Shown: positions 11,216 to 24,144 of the stretch, piece after piece
Position numbering within the stretch: position 1 is the first letter of the stretch
Layout: every line of letters starts with the position of its first letter
DNA from: Ophiosphaerella korrae
Lineage: Eukaryota; Ascomycota; Dothideomycetes; Pleosporales; Phaeosphaeriaceae
Assembly (NCBI GenBank): GCA_028456385.1
Contig: JALNQF010000161.1
Location: 1-64,000 of the forward strand
Direction: 5' to 3'
Length of the DNA stretch: 64,000 bases
Made by a program: the position numbers and the translations under genes
Notes under the pieces: generated by a model
The model's database searches: none
What the model was told of the DNA's origin: nothing
The model's input: only the letters and a program-made list of their open reading frames with translations

Positions 11216-12214
11216 ATGATGGTGCCCTCCGCGGCCCAGATCACGGTTGAAGAACCTTTTCCTATATCACGCGTTGCCGATCGATACCTGCTATTCGACG
11301 TCGACATCATTAGTCATTGTCGGCGCAACCACAATATTTGTGGTATGCTGATTGGCACGATCCCCAATCTCAGTCAGCAGAATGTCTTCTTAGGCATTCC
11401 GCTGCGGCTCATGCCTGAAGAGGCAAGAGTTTTGGTCGAGACGGGTGCGGCGTATATTGTTGACGATGCTGAAGAACATCGCAAGACATTTGGGGAGATG
11501 AGCCGCGAGGAGAGATTGAAGTGGTTGGAGGAAATGGACCGCAAGGGCGAGGAGAAGACGAGAGAGACAGAGGTGCAGAAAGAGAAAAGGCAGGACATCG
11601 CACTGAAGAAGAAAGGCCTGCGAAAGGAAGTAAAGGCGAAGCGAGAAGAAAGCATGCCTGACAACACCACAACCTCAGAGCCAATACAAGATACCACCCC
11701 GTCTATCGGCTTCCTCCTCAAAGGCTCGAGCTTCACCGACTCACCCCATACCCCGTCCACTACAACTCTCTTCGAACCTCCCCCACCATCACCTAAACCC
11801 ACTCCCAAACCCCACCCCTCCCAAAAACACTTCGTCACACCCACAACCTCCTCCCCACTCCTCCCCCGCCCACACAACCCCAACCTCCCACTCCCGCCAG
11901 TTCCCCCATCCTACCCCCTATTCCGCCACCTGCACTCCCTCGGCTACTACCACATGCCCGGCCTGCGCTTCGGCTGCCACTACAACGCGTACCCAGGCGA
12001 TCCGCTGCGCTACCACAGCCATTTTGCGGCCACGGGACTGGCGTGGGATGCTGAATTCGAGTTGCTGGATGTGGTGGGTGGAGGAAGACTGGCGACGGGG
12101 ACGAAGAAGGCTTATATGGTTGGGGGGGAGGATGGGGATGGGAAGGGTAAGGGGTTGTTTTCGGATAAGGGTGGGGGGGTTAGAGCTTTTTCGATTGAGT
12201 GGGCGGGGTTGTAG
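11216..12214 (+). CDS. SEN34: tRNA-splicing endonuclease catalytic subunit Sen34
   Basis: Single exon, 332 aa. The C-terminal nuclease domain is well conserved (YPLFRHLHSLGYY... GLRFGCHYNAYPGDPLRYHSHF). The catalytic triad can be placed: Tyr in NAYPGD, His eight residues later in RYHSH, and Lys in GTGTKKAY. The protein ends in the family motif VRAFSIEWAGL. Sen34 cuts the 3' splice site of intron-containing pre-tRNAs within the Sen2/Sen34/Sen15/Sen54 complex. The middle (about residues 100-230) is a charged coiled-coil-like stretch followed by a Pro/Ser-rich linker, variable in the family. Two ATGs sit in tandem at 11216 and 11219; either could serve. Confidence 0.93.
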   Translation: MMVPSAAQITVEEPFPISRVADRYLLFDVDIISHCRRNHNICGMLIGTIPNLSQQNVFLGIPLRLMPEEARVLVETGAAYIVDDAEEHRKTFGEMSREERLKWLEEMDRKGEEKTRETEVQKEKRQDIALKKKGLRKEVKAKREESMPDNTTTSEPIQDTTPSIGFLLKGSSFTDSPHTPSTTTLFEPPPPSPKPTPKPHPSQKHFVTPTTSSPLLPRPHNPNLPLPPVPPSYPLFRHLHSLGYYHMPGLRFGCHYNAYPGDPLRYHSHFAATGLAWDAEFELLDVVGGGRLATGTKKAYMVGGEDGDGKGKGLFSDKGGGVRAFSIEWAGL

Positions 12215-12797
12215 GCGGGATTGGCCCCGAATATGTACTGTGAATGCACCACCCCCTTCGAACGAGGATCTTCTACTCAATGTATCAACTGTTTATGCGA
12301 TCACTCAATTCTCGTTATCCCCAGTGTTTTTGTTGTCCTATCTACCCTTCTCACATGCGCATTCTCCAGCACGACTAACCACGAAAGCAAGTTCAGCCTT
12401 GCCTTGTCCTTCCTCTGAGGTCTGTGGTAAGAAAGGTCATATGGGTTGGGGGGCTAAGAAACTTTATTTTGATGGTAGAGAAATCATCGAAAACCGAACA
12501 AGCATGTGCAAAACACCAACAGCCCTTTTCAATGTTTTTTTTTATAAACCTTCATCGACCTGAATTGAGAAAGCAGTATCGTTGTACTTCAAAACCATCA
12601 GGGGCCGCATGACAGCGCCACGCCATCATGTCAGACGTCGCATGCGAGTCCAAGCCGCAACACTATGTGGCTGTGCATATCCCTCAACCAACAACCAGAC
12701 AGGCTACAAAGTCCATGTGTGAATACCTTAAAGTTGCATCAATCGTCACATTATCCGCATTTTACCGTACATTTTTAGTCTTACGTCGCCTTCAGAC
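12215..12797. other. Intergenic region before the first STAND gene
   Basis: 583 bases between SEN34 and the DUF7708-NACHT gene. It contains T-rich tracts (12535-12543) and no convincing coding sequence; likely 3' flank of SEN34 and promoter of the next gene. Confidence 0.5.
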
Positions 12798-15700
12798 ATG
12801 GTCAAAGCATTCGACGATGCATACAACCAGTTCTATGAGTCGCTCCCGCCGAGCGAGCAGAAGCGATACATTCGAATCGTGTCTCCGCAGGATCTGAACG
12901 CGGCTCTCATACAACTGCAAAAACATGCAAAGCAACGGCAGAAGCAACGCATTTCACGTTCTATCGTGAGAGTTGCGGCTGTGGTGAAAAGTCTGGAGCA
13001 ATACTTCAAGGCTGTCGACGTTGTGATATCGTCACACCCGGAGTACGCTGCGCTAGTTTGGGGCGCAATGCGATTCATCCTCCAGGTGCGTCCGGGACAC
13101 TTGTGAAGCCAATGCAACACCAGATTCTAATGGGTACAAGCTTGCTAGTAACTTTTCCGCTTTTTATGATAAGTTAATCGCAGCGCTTGAACGCTTAGCA
13201 GCAGAAATGACTCAGTACGAGGGCATTATGATGGAGTATCAGCATGGTCCACACGAGCGACTACAGACCTACTTGGAGAAAGTCTATACCCAAATTTTCT
13301 TATTCTTCCATACAACTGCTCGTATATTTATATCAAATACCAGTAAGATTTATCATGAAATTTCCTTGCGCCTGACTTACGACCATAGAATTGAAGTCGA
13401 CATTGTCTGTCATCGGCGATCTGGTGTGGAGGTCATTCGATGATAGATTTGGGGAGATACTCGAACGCATACGCTCATATCGAAGTCTGATTAAGCTAGA
13501 AGTCTCCCTCGCGCACGCTAAGGCAATGAATGATGCAGAACGTATCACACGGGAACAGCATCGGCTTACCACCGAGGAACATATACAGGCATCAAAATGG
13601 CGAGAAAGAGCAGAGAAAGACGCGGGAGTCGTTGCCGAGGTGAGAGAAATAGTCGACCAGCAACGAAAAGGTACCGTTCTGTATCGCCGTTATTAGCGAA
13701 GCACAACAAAACTAATACTATCAGACCAAATAATTGATCGCATCAAACAATGGCTATCAGCGCCTGAGTTCGCGGAAACCCCTTGCCAGGCGAGAGATCT
13801 TCGAGAAGATGGAACAGCAACATGGATCTTCGACCGTACCGAGTTTCTTCAATGGAAAGAGAGAGAGTGGTGCGAAAGACCCGGGGCGACTGACTCAGCC
13901 ATGGGTAATAACATGCTTTGGATATATGGTGAGTGTGTTGTGAATTATGCATGGCTATAATGTCCTCTAATCATTTTAGGAAATCCTGGGAGTGGAAAAA
14001 CGATCCTTGCTTCCTCCATCCTACAAGAATTACAGTCTCAGTCTTCTCTCTTCACAACCCACACGCACCAAATTTGCTATTATTTCTTCCAATCTAAAAT
14101 TTTGGAGGTCACTAGAGCGACCGATGCATATCGAGCTTTGTTGTTGCAAATCGTGCATCAGAATCGGACTGACACGGATCTTCTCAATAAATTCAGCTTC
14201 ATCATGGGTGGAGAAAATTCGATTGGTTCTATCAAGGCTACGAGTGGCGAATTAGAGGCACTCTTCAAACTTTGCCTGCAGACCTTACCAATCTATCTGC
14301 TCCTCGATGGCATTGATGAGTGCGATGAAGTCGACTCTCTTCTACGCGACCTTCTTTGGATCTCGTCAAACACACGCACCAAAGCGTTGCTCCTGGGGCG
14401 TGCAAATGTCCTGAACATGAACCGATATTTCTCCCAATATCAAAAACTTCCTATGGACCGCCTCGCAGTTTCGACGGACATTGGTGTCTATCTTACTTCG
14501 CAAATGAATATCCTAGTAGAAGACGAACTTCTCCCTTGTGAGCTCAACGTTCGGGAACTTGTCGCATGTCTGGTTCAGGGGGCAGACGGAATGTTCCTCT
14601 GGGCAACACTCATGATCAAGTACCTCCGTTCATCTGCTCTGACACCTATGGAGCGCATAAAAACCATCCGCGAAGTCATTCTTCCAGAAGGTCTTGATCA
14701 AATGTATCAGAGAATCGCCAACCTCATAGCCAAACCTGGCAAAAGCCAAGTCCTTCTGGCCCAAAGGATTATGACTTGGGCGTTGTGCTCTTTGGAGCCT
14801 CTACCTGTCGAAGACCTCCACGATATATTGACTTTTGCAAACTCTGGTCATGGTGGTCACAAGTATCAAAACTTCCGCGAGACAATTTCTGTGGTTTGTG
14901 GGGGTCTCGTAGAATGCTTCGTTCCCCAAGAAAGCAAACAACAAGACTCCAGGCTCATCATCCGATGTATTCATCTTTCAGTTAGGGAGCATTTTTTACC
15001 GGGTCCATTTCGCCCATATCCTCCTGACACCCTACCATTTCGACTCTCGTCAGAGCCCGCCGCACATCTAGAACTCGCTCAAGAATGCATAAACTATATT
15101 AACCACTTCAAGCCATCGATAGATTCGGGAAAACCGAATTTCAATGCAGCCCGACCTGGCAGTTTCGCTGCGTATGCTTCCAGAAACTGGAGCCAACACA
15201 TATCTCAGGCATTCATTGGAAAGTCTGCCTTTATTGGCACTCATATATATAACTCCCCCGCGATTTGTGGGTTTGAGGATACGGCACTATCACTCATCGA
15301 TACTGCACAACAATTTGCAGAGGACCACATTGCAATCAAATACTGGATCGACATTTATTACACAAACATCCATTTGGACCCATGTCCCGACTCGCAACCC
15401 TGCCGCTTCGATTTTCAAACTCACCTATTGGGTTATTCGCATACTATACCACCGAATTCGAAGCTGCGACAGCCTTTGCTGGATTTGATTGACGTCTTAT
15501 GTGACTGGGACATGGACATCAGTCGGTTGACTAAGGAATGGAGCACTCGTCTCACCAGAGAACCGCGACTTATCTGGGATGAAGCACCTGCATTTCTACG
15601 CAGCAAATATTTCGGCACGTCACAAAATGCACAAGTAGTCTCAATGGGACCATTCCCCCAGAATCGACCAGACATTAGTTCAAAATCGCTGTGTACCATG

Positions 15701-17430
15701 TCGAAAACAAGTTCCAACGGCCAGATAACAGCGGTACTCACCATTTGGCCATCTAAACTTTACGAAGAATCATGGGAAAGAATTCAGCTCTACATGCAAA
15801 ATTACCTCCAGAAAGAAGTTGACGTAGCCCATGGCTGGATTGCCAGTTATGAGATGTGGAATCACGAAGATGATCAACAAAGGGTCATCGAAGCGACTAT
15901 CCAACTCTGCCCTAAGGAGATTGCTCTTTTATTAAGACAATCGTCTCGGCTCAAGAGAACTGATGGCTGGGGTGTGTCCTTCCCACTTGCCATCAGCTCT
16001 AAACTATCGTCGATTGTTATCTTGCGAACGCTTTATTCGTGCAACCAGGCTCAAAATGGCTCCTTTGACTCTATCCAGCCTTCCGTTATTCCCTTGCATT
16101 GTCGCGAGGAACTCCAGGAGCGATGGAATCTCAGGCAGCATAAATTGACCCACGATTGGTATTCTTACAAGTTCAGTTTCAGCCCGGATGATTGCTATCT
16201 TCTTTTCACAGAGGAGATTCGCACACACTGTTCTTCAAGTGTGTTTGGTGCAAGCTTGTCTGTGATCAAGAATTACGCAGGTCGTTCATATGTCACTGGA
16301 GTTAAACAGGTGGTTGCAATATTTGAGATAAGCGGACAAGAGGTCTTACAAGCGACCCGGAGTATACTATACGACGAGGAAGCGGTCACGAGCGCCGTAT
16401 TTCATCCATACCGACACTGCGTTGCGCTGAACTTTGGCCGAACAATCAAGACATGGAATTATAATGACGGTGTGTCATTCCCCTATCACAAAATATGTTT
16501 TACTGATATTCTGCAGTCGAAACCGCAGCCATTCGTGATAACATAAGGTGTCGAGACGATATAGCAGACCTGTCATTCTCTTCCTGTGGAAACTTCCTCC
16601 TTGTCAGAGCAGCATCTTTAACTGGATCTGGAGCTGTGCATGTACTTCATTTCCTGGAAGGCCATGAATACAATTCACTTCAATATCCCGATGCTAAACA
16701 AATATCCTCACAGAACCTGGGTAACAATTGTACTGCGGTAGAGCCAAGGTCACAATCCAATGAAGTCACAAGCATATCGCTCCACCCTGGGCAGGTAATA
16801 CAGAACGCGGCCACCTTTACTATGTCTAACGGTGGCCCAACCTCGCTTGTATCATTTCGCAGTGGAGATGCCGTAACTTTGGATGTTTCCTCGTCTTGCC
16901 CAAAATACCAGTATTCAAAGCAATCGTTCGAAATGACCTCTCTTCCAGAGTGGGAAGGCATGGATCATACGTCTCCCACAATCATCGTCCCATCAACAGA
17001 CTCATCTTCCATCAAGATCGTACTCAACAAAGCTGCCGAGGATGAATACAGTCTTTCGCAGCCGACAGACACGAGACTTCCACTCATGATCACTCGCGAC
17101 ATCGCGTCGATCCGAAAAGTCGCACTGATCGATGGAGGCTTGAGCGGGGAGCAATTCCTGCTTGAGAGCACAGAAGAAATTACCAAAAATGAGATTGGCA
17201 TGATTGAAGACTGCGAGCAACCTCGGAAACGAAAATTACCCGGTTTTCACGATGTGCTGGAGAGCGCCGACGGCGGCAATGGGAATCGGCAAGGGGATGC
17301 GAAGAGGCGGAAGAGCGCGGAGCGGTCTGGACAACCTGAAAACCGATATACTGTATTTGATCCGCAGTGGGGGTGGCCGAGACGGATTGAATCTAGTAGC
17401 ACAAGTCCTGCGACGCAAGATGGAAATTAG
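12798..17430 (+). CDS. STAND/NLR-like receptor: DUF7708-NACHT-propeller-like
   Basis: Six exons (12798-13085, 13141-13342, 13389-13670, 13725-13928, 13980-16469, 16517-17430) give one 1459 aa frame; all introns have GT-AG ends. The first about 250 residues match the fungal DUF7708 domain (RFILQ joined to LASNFSAFYDKL, then a KVYTQIFLFF helix). The NACHT ATPase follows, with Walker A GNPGSGKT at about 326-333 and Walker B YLLLDGIDECDE at about 431-442. From about residue 1050 WD-like strands appear (FSFSPDDCYLLF, VTSAVFHPYRHCVALNF, IKTWNY), suggesting a divergent propeller rather than a regular WD array. Fungal STAND proteins are inferred sensors in non-self recognition and regulated cell death. 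The C-terminus has a basic nuclear-signal-like patch (KRRK). No frame break is present, so it looks functional. Confidence 0.85.
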
Positions 17431-18107
17431 GTCTGGGGGGGATGTGGGTCGGGGCTGTCGGGCTCGCATTATCAACATGGAGAAATGCGTCGACCGAATT
17501 AGTGTGGCTAACCTCGCGCGTCATCCTCAGCTAATTGGCCGTGCTTTGCGCATTAGGCTGTGCATGTTTCAAGCAGTTTCTTATTCCGCTGATGATTCTC
17601 CTTGACGTCATCACCTAGCAATCTGGCAGTTGGCATCGGTACCCAGGTATTCTCTGGTAGGATAGCGCGTAGAAGAAGGAAGTTGGGATGGTGATTTGAA
17701 AGGAAGTTGTGACAGCGACTTGAAGGAAGTGAGGATAGTATCTAGTTTCGCATCGAAACTGTCTCTCCGTTCCATCCCAACCAAACATACCTCGCAAAGA
17801 AGACTTTCAAATCCATTCATCCAAACTCATTTAAAAGTTCCAAAATGTCAAAACATATCAGAAGCCTCCACGAAACCATCTTCAAGATAGGGAGTTGGTC
17901 GAAATTATTCATGTCTCACAATGTATAAGGCCGGGTTCTGTGCGACCAGACCAGACGTGACTAAAAGAGGTACAGTATGCCGAATAAGCATACTGGGTAC
18001 AGAATAGTATATATACTGGATGCCTATCGGTGGCTCAACGGGCTACCTGTGGGAAACACCCGTGACACAACGCCGGAAACCGTATCTTCCCACCAAAGGC
18101 TAAGAAG
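17431..18107. other. Intergenic region, no gene seen
   Basis: 677 bases between the first STAND gene and the helicase-like fragment. Only short overlapping frames on both strands and no domain. Confidence 0.5.
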
Positions 18108-18728
18108 ATGGACGAGACGCATCAAATGTGTTATGAAGCGGGAGAGGTGGTAGATGGAAAGAGAAAAGTCTACTTGCAAATCAATGCCGAAGCGAAAGGC
18201 CCTGGATTGAAGAACTTTATCAGCAACAAGAAGGGAACATACACCAAAGTTGCTACTGAGAAACCAAACGCCAATAAGAACCCAGTCGACATGAGCGATT
18301 TCGAGTGGGCAAAAATTGAAGTCATCAACCGCATCACCCGTGCTGACCGCAAGGAGATCGTACAACTTGATTTTGGGGTTGACGCGCAGGTGGCGGCTGC
18401 CCAAATCTCGACTGTGGCTCGGGACACAATGATAAATGAGCTGAACATGGAACCAGGGGCTTCTGGAGCAGATGGCATGCCAACAGGCAAGGGCAACCGG
18501 TCTTCATTTAAGCGACTGGATACAAACAACTGCCTGTTCCGGGAGCAAGTTCATGAATTGGACAAGCTGTTTGCTGGGTCAAAGACAACAGCAAAAGAGT
18601 ATGAAGCTGCCCTCACCACACTAGGTATCACCCATCGCAGTCATCCAGTCATCCCTGGACAGAAGTCGCCAACGCTATTTTGGCCCCAAGTGACTGGCGC
18701 CAGCAAGATTGCAGAGGGTCCAATGTAG
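18108..18728 (+). pseudogene. Probable truncated N-terminus of a SNF2-type helicase
   Basis: An open frame of 206 aa with normal codon use but no complete domain. The last residues (SPTLFWPQVTGASKIAEGPM) resemble the segment just before the Walker A motif in fungal SNF2/Rad16-like helicases, where Q-V-T-G-A and a G-P motif precede the ATP-binding loop. The frame stops there, so no ATPase motif is present. Preceding segments (FEWAKIEVINRITRAD, NNCLFREQVHELDKLF) are compatible with the N-terminal extension of such proteins but are not diagnostic. The alternatives are a short orphan protein or a remnant of a duplicated subtelomeric-type helicase gene. The assignment rests on a single motif and is tentative. 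Confidence 0.4.
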
Positions 18729-19045
18729 TACGAGGTAGCACTTAATCTATACCATCCCCTCCCCCTACTATTACTACTCCGGCTCGCTGCTACACTCATC
18801 CTCTAACGATTTTAAGTACTGTACGACCCTAATCGACCCCTGAATATGTTTTGAAGGAGCTATGACAATATTTCCTCCGCATTTCGTCAATGGATGAACT
18901 GGAATTCTAGCACGTTCCGAGATCTTGTACCTATGGCTCATTTTAGTTGAATAATGCATGAATCGTTCATTAAACCGTCAGTGAAATAACTATGAGTTAT
19001 AATTTGAGCTATCTTTATAGCAATACTATCATTTTACTCTTCAAA
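18729..19045. other. Intergenic region, no gene seen
   Basis: 317 bases, moderately AT-rich, between the helicase-like fragment and the 3' end of the dead kinase gene. Nothing recognisable. Confidence 0.45.
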
Positions 19046-20690
19046 TTCTCCGGATCTCTTCAGCCGATCTCCCATTTTCTTCAAAGAAAGCCATACAAAT
19101 TTCAAGTAAATCCCTGTTCCGTTGCTGCTTCTCCTCGAAATCGTCATCTGGAGCGATCCAGCCATCAGGACCGGTGCCAATATATTGCCGAGCGAGCTCA
19201 AAGGTCCTTGTGCGCTCCTGGAATTCGCCAAATCCCTGTAAATACTTTTCAACCTTAGCCTCGCTGAAATTGCATGGATAGTCGTTGGAAAACCTAGTTT
19301 CTTTCTATGCTTCGGCTATTATAATTAGATAGATGCGAAGAGGCGCAATACTATCTTCACAGGTTTCTCCGCAACAGAAGAAGAGATGTTGGAAAGAAGG
19401 AGTAAAACGTAAAGCTAAGATATTCTAGTTCTTTAAACTGCTGCAAACCTCGTAAGCTTTATCTATCATTTTTCGTTTGTGTTTAAACCCGACAAAGGCC
19501 TAATTGTCCTCATCTATCTCGTTGATGTTCTTGGGAGCATTAGCACCTCGTTCCTAAGTTTATAGTCTTCATCAATGCATATAAATTTGGGGAAGCGGAC
19601 CTGGTAAAACATGGGCGATGCTACGATAGATTGCCAGTCAATAATTGAGGTGATTTGGGCAGGGTTTTGATCAGAAACATTGATATTTCCTAGGTGTGTA
19701 TTAGCGCACCATAAGGTCGGCCACTGGAAGCGCCCAGGAAGAGTCTTCTTATCTATTTTAAGGAAAACCTCCTTGGCTATTTTTAAGACGGCAAGTTGCT
19801 CATTAATAGAGCCTCGTCGTGATCCAAAAGGCATAGTTTTGGGGTTGTGTTCGATACGTGCTATTTCACGTTCAGCAAGTGCAACCCCAAAAGCAGGTAG
19901 GCTGGGCCCTAGTAAGAAACAATCATTAGTTAGGCAAATGAGTTGGGGCAGTTTCACTTACATGGCCCTCAGTTAAAGCGAGCCTAGACAGATTCCGCTA
20001 CGTTATTGTCAAACCATGATCACTCGCAAGCTGGGCCAATACAAAATTTGCCAAAAGGGTCCATCTCATGCGCTAGAGGGTAGTAATTTTCGCCAGCCTC
20101 CATTGACTGTCTAAAGTAGAGACTCCCATTCGCGGGGGAAACGATCGACGCAGGGTCAGCTTCAACCTTGCACAGGTTTTTGATAAATTCAAAATGACTT
20201 AGAGGTTCCATTTCTCCCCATTTCTCCAGGAGCTGGTAGCCGACAGCTTTCTCCATTATGATGTATTCGGCACCAACTAGGTTTGAAGAGTCGGCATTCC
20301 ATGCCAGGACTTTGGGAACAGGAACTGCGGTGTGGTCATGCACTATTCGCGAATTGATCAGTTCAGGCTTGCTGTTCTAAAAGATAGATAAACGCACGGT
20401 ATTGCAAAACAGCTGCCTCAGACGCTGTCAAGTATTTAGGGGGCCTAGAAATAGAGAAGGGAAGTTTAGTAACAACCTCGGTTCCGTCTTCTTTACTCAT
20501 GAGTAGTGCCTTACTATAGGCACCCTCCATTTTCTCAACCACTTTAATAGGGGACTTGGTATTGCCGGTAGATGCGGCTGCAGTGCAGAGCTAGTCTAAG
20601 TCGAATTTGAGATTTCTCTGGTCACATAATTCTTTTTCTCTAGCTAAGAAGCGTCCATTAGTATATTTGAAAAGCTCATCACAGCTAATG
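19046..20690 (-). pseudogene. Degenerate AIM9-like (APH-fold) phosphotransferase
   Basis: Minus-strand fragments in order match the fungal AIM9/FMP29-like phosphotransferase family. They are an N-terminal ELFKYTNGRFLAREKEL, then KMEGAYSKALLMSKEDGTEV and a PKYLTASEAAVLQYR block, then VPVPKVLAWN (near 20290-20340). The catalytic loop and metal-binding region follow (NTHLGNINVSD... ITSIIDWQS, near 19620-19700), and a C-terminal block ends near 19046. They lie in different frames with in-frame stops between them, including TAG inside the N-terminal block, and the usual catalytic Asp in the HxDxHxGN-type loop reads Asn. The region is AT-rich compared with neighbours. I infer a duplicated gene killed by RIP-like mutation; some gaps could be introns. 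Confidence 0.75.
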
Positions 20691-23002
20691 CTCGTGCCTA
20701 TTGCAGCTCAATTAATAGTTCGAATAGGTAATTGGTAGTCCGTACCTCGGCAGAGTATTGAAAGAGATCTAGATGAGCGGGAGGAAATCAAATGCTTTAC
20801 TTTCCAGAAATTCAAGTTGATAGAAGTAACAGAAAACAAGAATGGCATACTCTGCGTGTAGATTGTGTTTGAAACTGATTTGGCTAGTGATTATGAGTAT
20901 TGATCAAGAAAAGATCCACAAATTCCGCCTACAATTTCATACAGCACGGGTGCTCGCAGGAAATAACCCTCGGAAATATTATTTGTTAGATAAGTGATCG
21001 AAATACCCCCGGCCTCAATTTGTGGTTGAGCCCTATCGAAGCTTTCGAATCCTGCGGCACACTATGAGCATATGCATAGGTGATTGAGAAAAAGCGTTAA
21101 AGAGAGAAGTATTGTCGATATCGTGAGCTAATGGCGTGGCCCTTTTGGGGTGCCCATCTGCTGGATTTAGGCGACGGAGATGCAATTGCGGCAAAGTGCT
21201 ACCAAAGCAAGGCGCTTGGAACCTGAGGGCTAACCTTTGCTAGTGCGGCTCAACGCACCAGCAGGACCGAAAAAATTACTGCGAGGCCCTGCGTTGCAGA
21301 TTCACCTGTACAATGTTCTTAGCCCTCCTTATACATCTGAATCTTATCCCAGACATCTCGCTACGACTGGATCCATCTTGCCAGCCGATTTAGAACTGGG
21401 TTGGCGGCGCTGAATTGAGGCCTTGGCACGACGACAATAGCAACCAAGCTCTTGAAGGTGGGCAGGCATGTGGTAGAGTACCACGGAGAGGCGAAAATAT
21501 CTGTAATGGGGGTGCCGAGGGTGAGGCCGAGGCAAACACGAATGGACAGTTGCGCCATATGCATCTCTTGCATATGCTATGAACTCATTATATGTTTTCT
21601 CCGTCAAGTTGACGTTCAACTTCTATTGGGGCGATGCGGGTACAAGAGCTGTTGTAGGCTTATCCGGTACATTGCTCACTTGCATAATCGTCCTACAGAC
21701 TGCTATAGTGAGGAGCGGTGGGAACAACGAAAGTCTGGCTCACGGCTCGCTTATATGGTGCTCTTGGAGCCTACGAACGACAAAAACTATGGAATAATAT
21801 CTTGGCTAGTGCGGCAGCTACATAGACTAGGAGGGTATTTGGCCCTGCGTGCCATATCTATGATGCCCTGCGTTGCGAATTCGCTTCTAATTGGGAGTGG
21901 GGAATAGGTGACACAATACTCCGGGCATCTATCGAGCTTTGCGCCTCTAGCTTAGTGACTATTAGTTCCTTTACTTCGAGGCGAAGGCAGTAGGCTAGTG
22001 TTGCGGGGGCGTGTTTTGTCATTAATTTAGCGATTATGTATTCAACTATGACATCACGGCTATTTCGCATATCATGGCGACATTGGCGGACGTACTTAAC
22101 GTAGGCGTCCTCAATGTCGAAACGAACTGGAAGGACCCATCTTGCTTGAGTAAGGTGAACATGGAGTCATAAAGCAAATAGGACTTTATAAAGAAGATGT
22201 TGGTGAATTTTGGGTCGTAGGAAAGCCTACATCGCGAAGCTTGAAAAATTCAGCCGACGCTATACCTGCCTAACTGAAGCCCCGTCTTTGAAAAGGCATG
22301 GGCCGTTTTGAAATTGCCAAGGCATCATAGGCAATTTAGACACACAGCTGTAAAGCTCACGGGGGAGCATGGCCATCTTGAGCGAGGCATCGAGCGTCTC
22401 CAAGCGTGTGATCAGCGCCTCAGCCTCGTATTCAACAAATGATAGAAGAATTGATAGGTTTGCGGTCTTTCCATTCTAAGCTGTACGCGGCCTCTTTTAC
22501 CTCTTTTAAAGTCTTCATCGTTATTTAAAATATAAGTTCAGTTAGGGGGATTACTAGGTAGATTTAGACGCTAGTATGAACCCAGCCGATGATAGTGCTT
22601 TTGCTATGGCTTTTGCGAACGCTTAGACCTCATTCTTATGTAATTCTACGCCTTTTACAGGGTGTCGGCATGTAGGTTTGGGCTCCTGTAGTGTGAAGTA
22701 TCTATTTCATCAAATACAATGTATATGATCTGTGAATATAAATGTTGCGATTGGTAGGATGTAATCCTTCACAATACCAACAACTTGTCATAATCCTAAG
22801 GTGCGGGTTAAAAGGCCGCCCACGGATTCGGGACGCCTTCCCATCGATGCTTGTCAGTGCCAACTTCTTGTAAAAAAATTTATCGGCTTGGATAACTAGG
22901 CGCATGTAACAACTTGGCAAGAGCCCAATGGAATGGTAATCATTCCCATCATGACAGAGAAATGTAATGTACATGACTCATATTGTAAGGCTGCCCATCT
23001 GC
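20691..23002. other. AT-rich decayed stretch with unassigned coding remnants
   Basis: About 2.3 kb between two broken genes. On the minus strand several short frames have protein-like composition, for example near 21361-21573 and 21900-22480 (with a segment such as ALITRLETLDASLKMAM), but stops interrupt all of them and I recognise no family. A small number of TA-rich stretches is compatible with RIP. No intact gene, TIR or LTR was seen. Confidence 0.45.
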
Positions 23003-24144
23003 ATGGGCGCGCAAATATGCTTGCTCCTGGGATTCGCTCGTGGGGCCATCGGGCGGCATGCCTGGGATATCAGTATTGAGGAGTATGGTTTTTACCCACG
23101 GGTAAGGAATCTATCCAGTCCCAATCACAACAAATAATTAACATTACAACCAGGCCATTCTTGCGGCGCCACTTCTCTACGCCATTAGCACAGCAGCAGC
23201 CAAAGTCTTACTTGCACTGTTCTATAGGCGCCTCAATCCAAACAAGATTTTCAGGTGTTCGTCTGGTTTACACTTGTTGTAACTGTTGCTGCTTATACTG
23301 CTCTTTGGTTCAGCTTATTGTTCGCTTGTAAACCAATAGCTGTAAGTTGGGATCCGTTACTCTTGGGAGCTGTGGTATGTGTCAATCGCGGCGGTATCTA
23401 CATTGCTCAAGCTTTCACTGGCATTTTCACCGATGTGATGCTTCTTGCACTGCCTATACCCACAGTTTTGAAGTTGCAGATGTCCACGAAGCAGAAATTC
23501 GGGTTGGTGGGTATCTTTGGTGTCGGATCCATGTACGTATGCGCTTCCATCATAGGATGGTCTTGTACTGACAAACAAAGTACCATTGTCACATCTGTTG
23601 TTCATCTGATTATTCTGCTGCCTGCATTGACTAGGGCAGATCAAACGTGGGTCATTGGACAAGGATCGTTGTGGCTGTAAGTTCTCATCCTCTAATCAAC
23701 ATGTATCCTGAACTCACACTTTGCGATAGCTTCATCGAGGCAAACCTTCTCATCATGTGCTGCTGCCTTTCAACTTTGCGCCGATTCCTCAGGCACTTCG
23801 CGCCCCGCCTCATTGGAGAATCCTCCTCGACCGGCAACAGTAAGTCGTACGAGCGCGGCAACAACGGGCAGCAGACTTTTGGCAGCGGCGGCACCAAACG
23901 TACTCTCGACTCAATCATGAACACAAAGAACGATAAGGACGGCATTTCACTCTCTTCGTTTGATGATATAGATAAGGGAAATAGGAATGCGACGAATGTA
24001 AAGAGCTTAGGCAGGGACACTGATAGCGAGAAGGCAATCTTGTATGAGAGAAGCGTGCAGGTCACGTATGAAGACACAACTCAGAGTACCAAGGGCGATA
24101 GGCAGTCGCATCAACCAAAGGTGTGGACTGGGATGGCCGTGTAG
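23003..24144 (+). pseudogene. Fungal rhodopsin-domain integral membrane protein, frameshifted and 5'-truncated
   Basis: Exon-like blocks are 23003-23101, 23154-23254, 23255-23532, 23581-23676 and 23730-24144, separated by GT-AG introns of about 48-53 nt (the intron at 23533-23580 is a multiple of three and also open). Residues match the fungal rhodopsin-domain family: ARGAIGRHAWDI, LFYRRLNPNKIF, VFVWFTLVVTVAAYTALWF, RGGIYIAQAFTG and ADQTWVIGQGSLW, then a hydrophilic tail. At 23252-23255 the frame must move by -1 without an intron, where one C appears missing from a CC before AGG. The expected first membrane helices are not found upstream of 23003. I infer a decayed gene; if the missing base is a consensus error, it might still be a truncated coding gene. 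Confidence 0.7.

Noticed and set aside
23533..23580. Reading straight through the 48-nt segment of the rhodopsin-domain gene
   Set aside because: It is open in frame, but removing it restores the GVGSITIVTSVV continuity expected in the family and it has proper GT-AG ends, so an intron is favoured.
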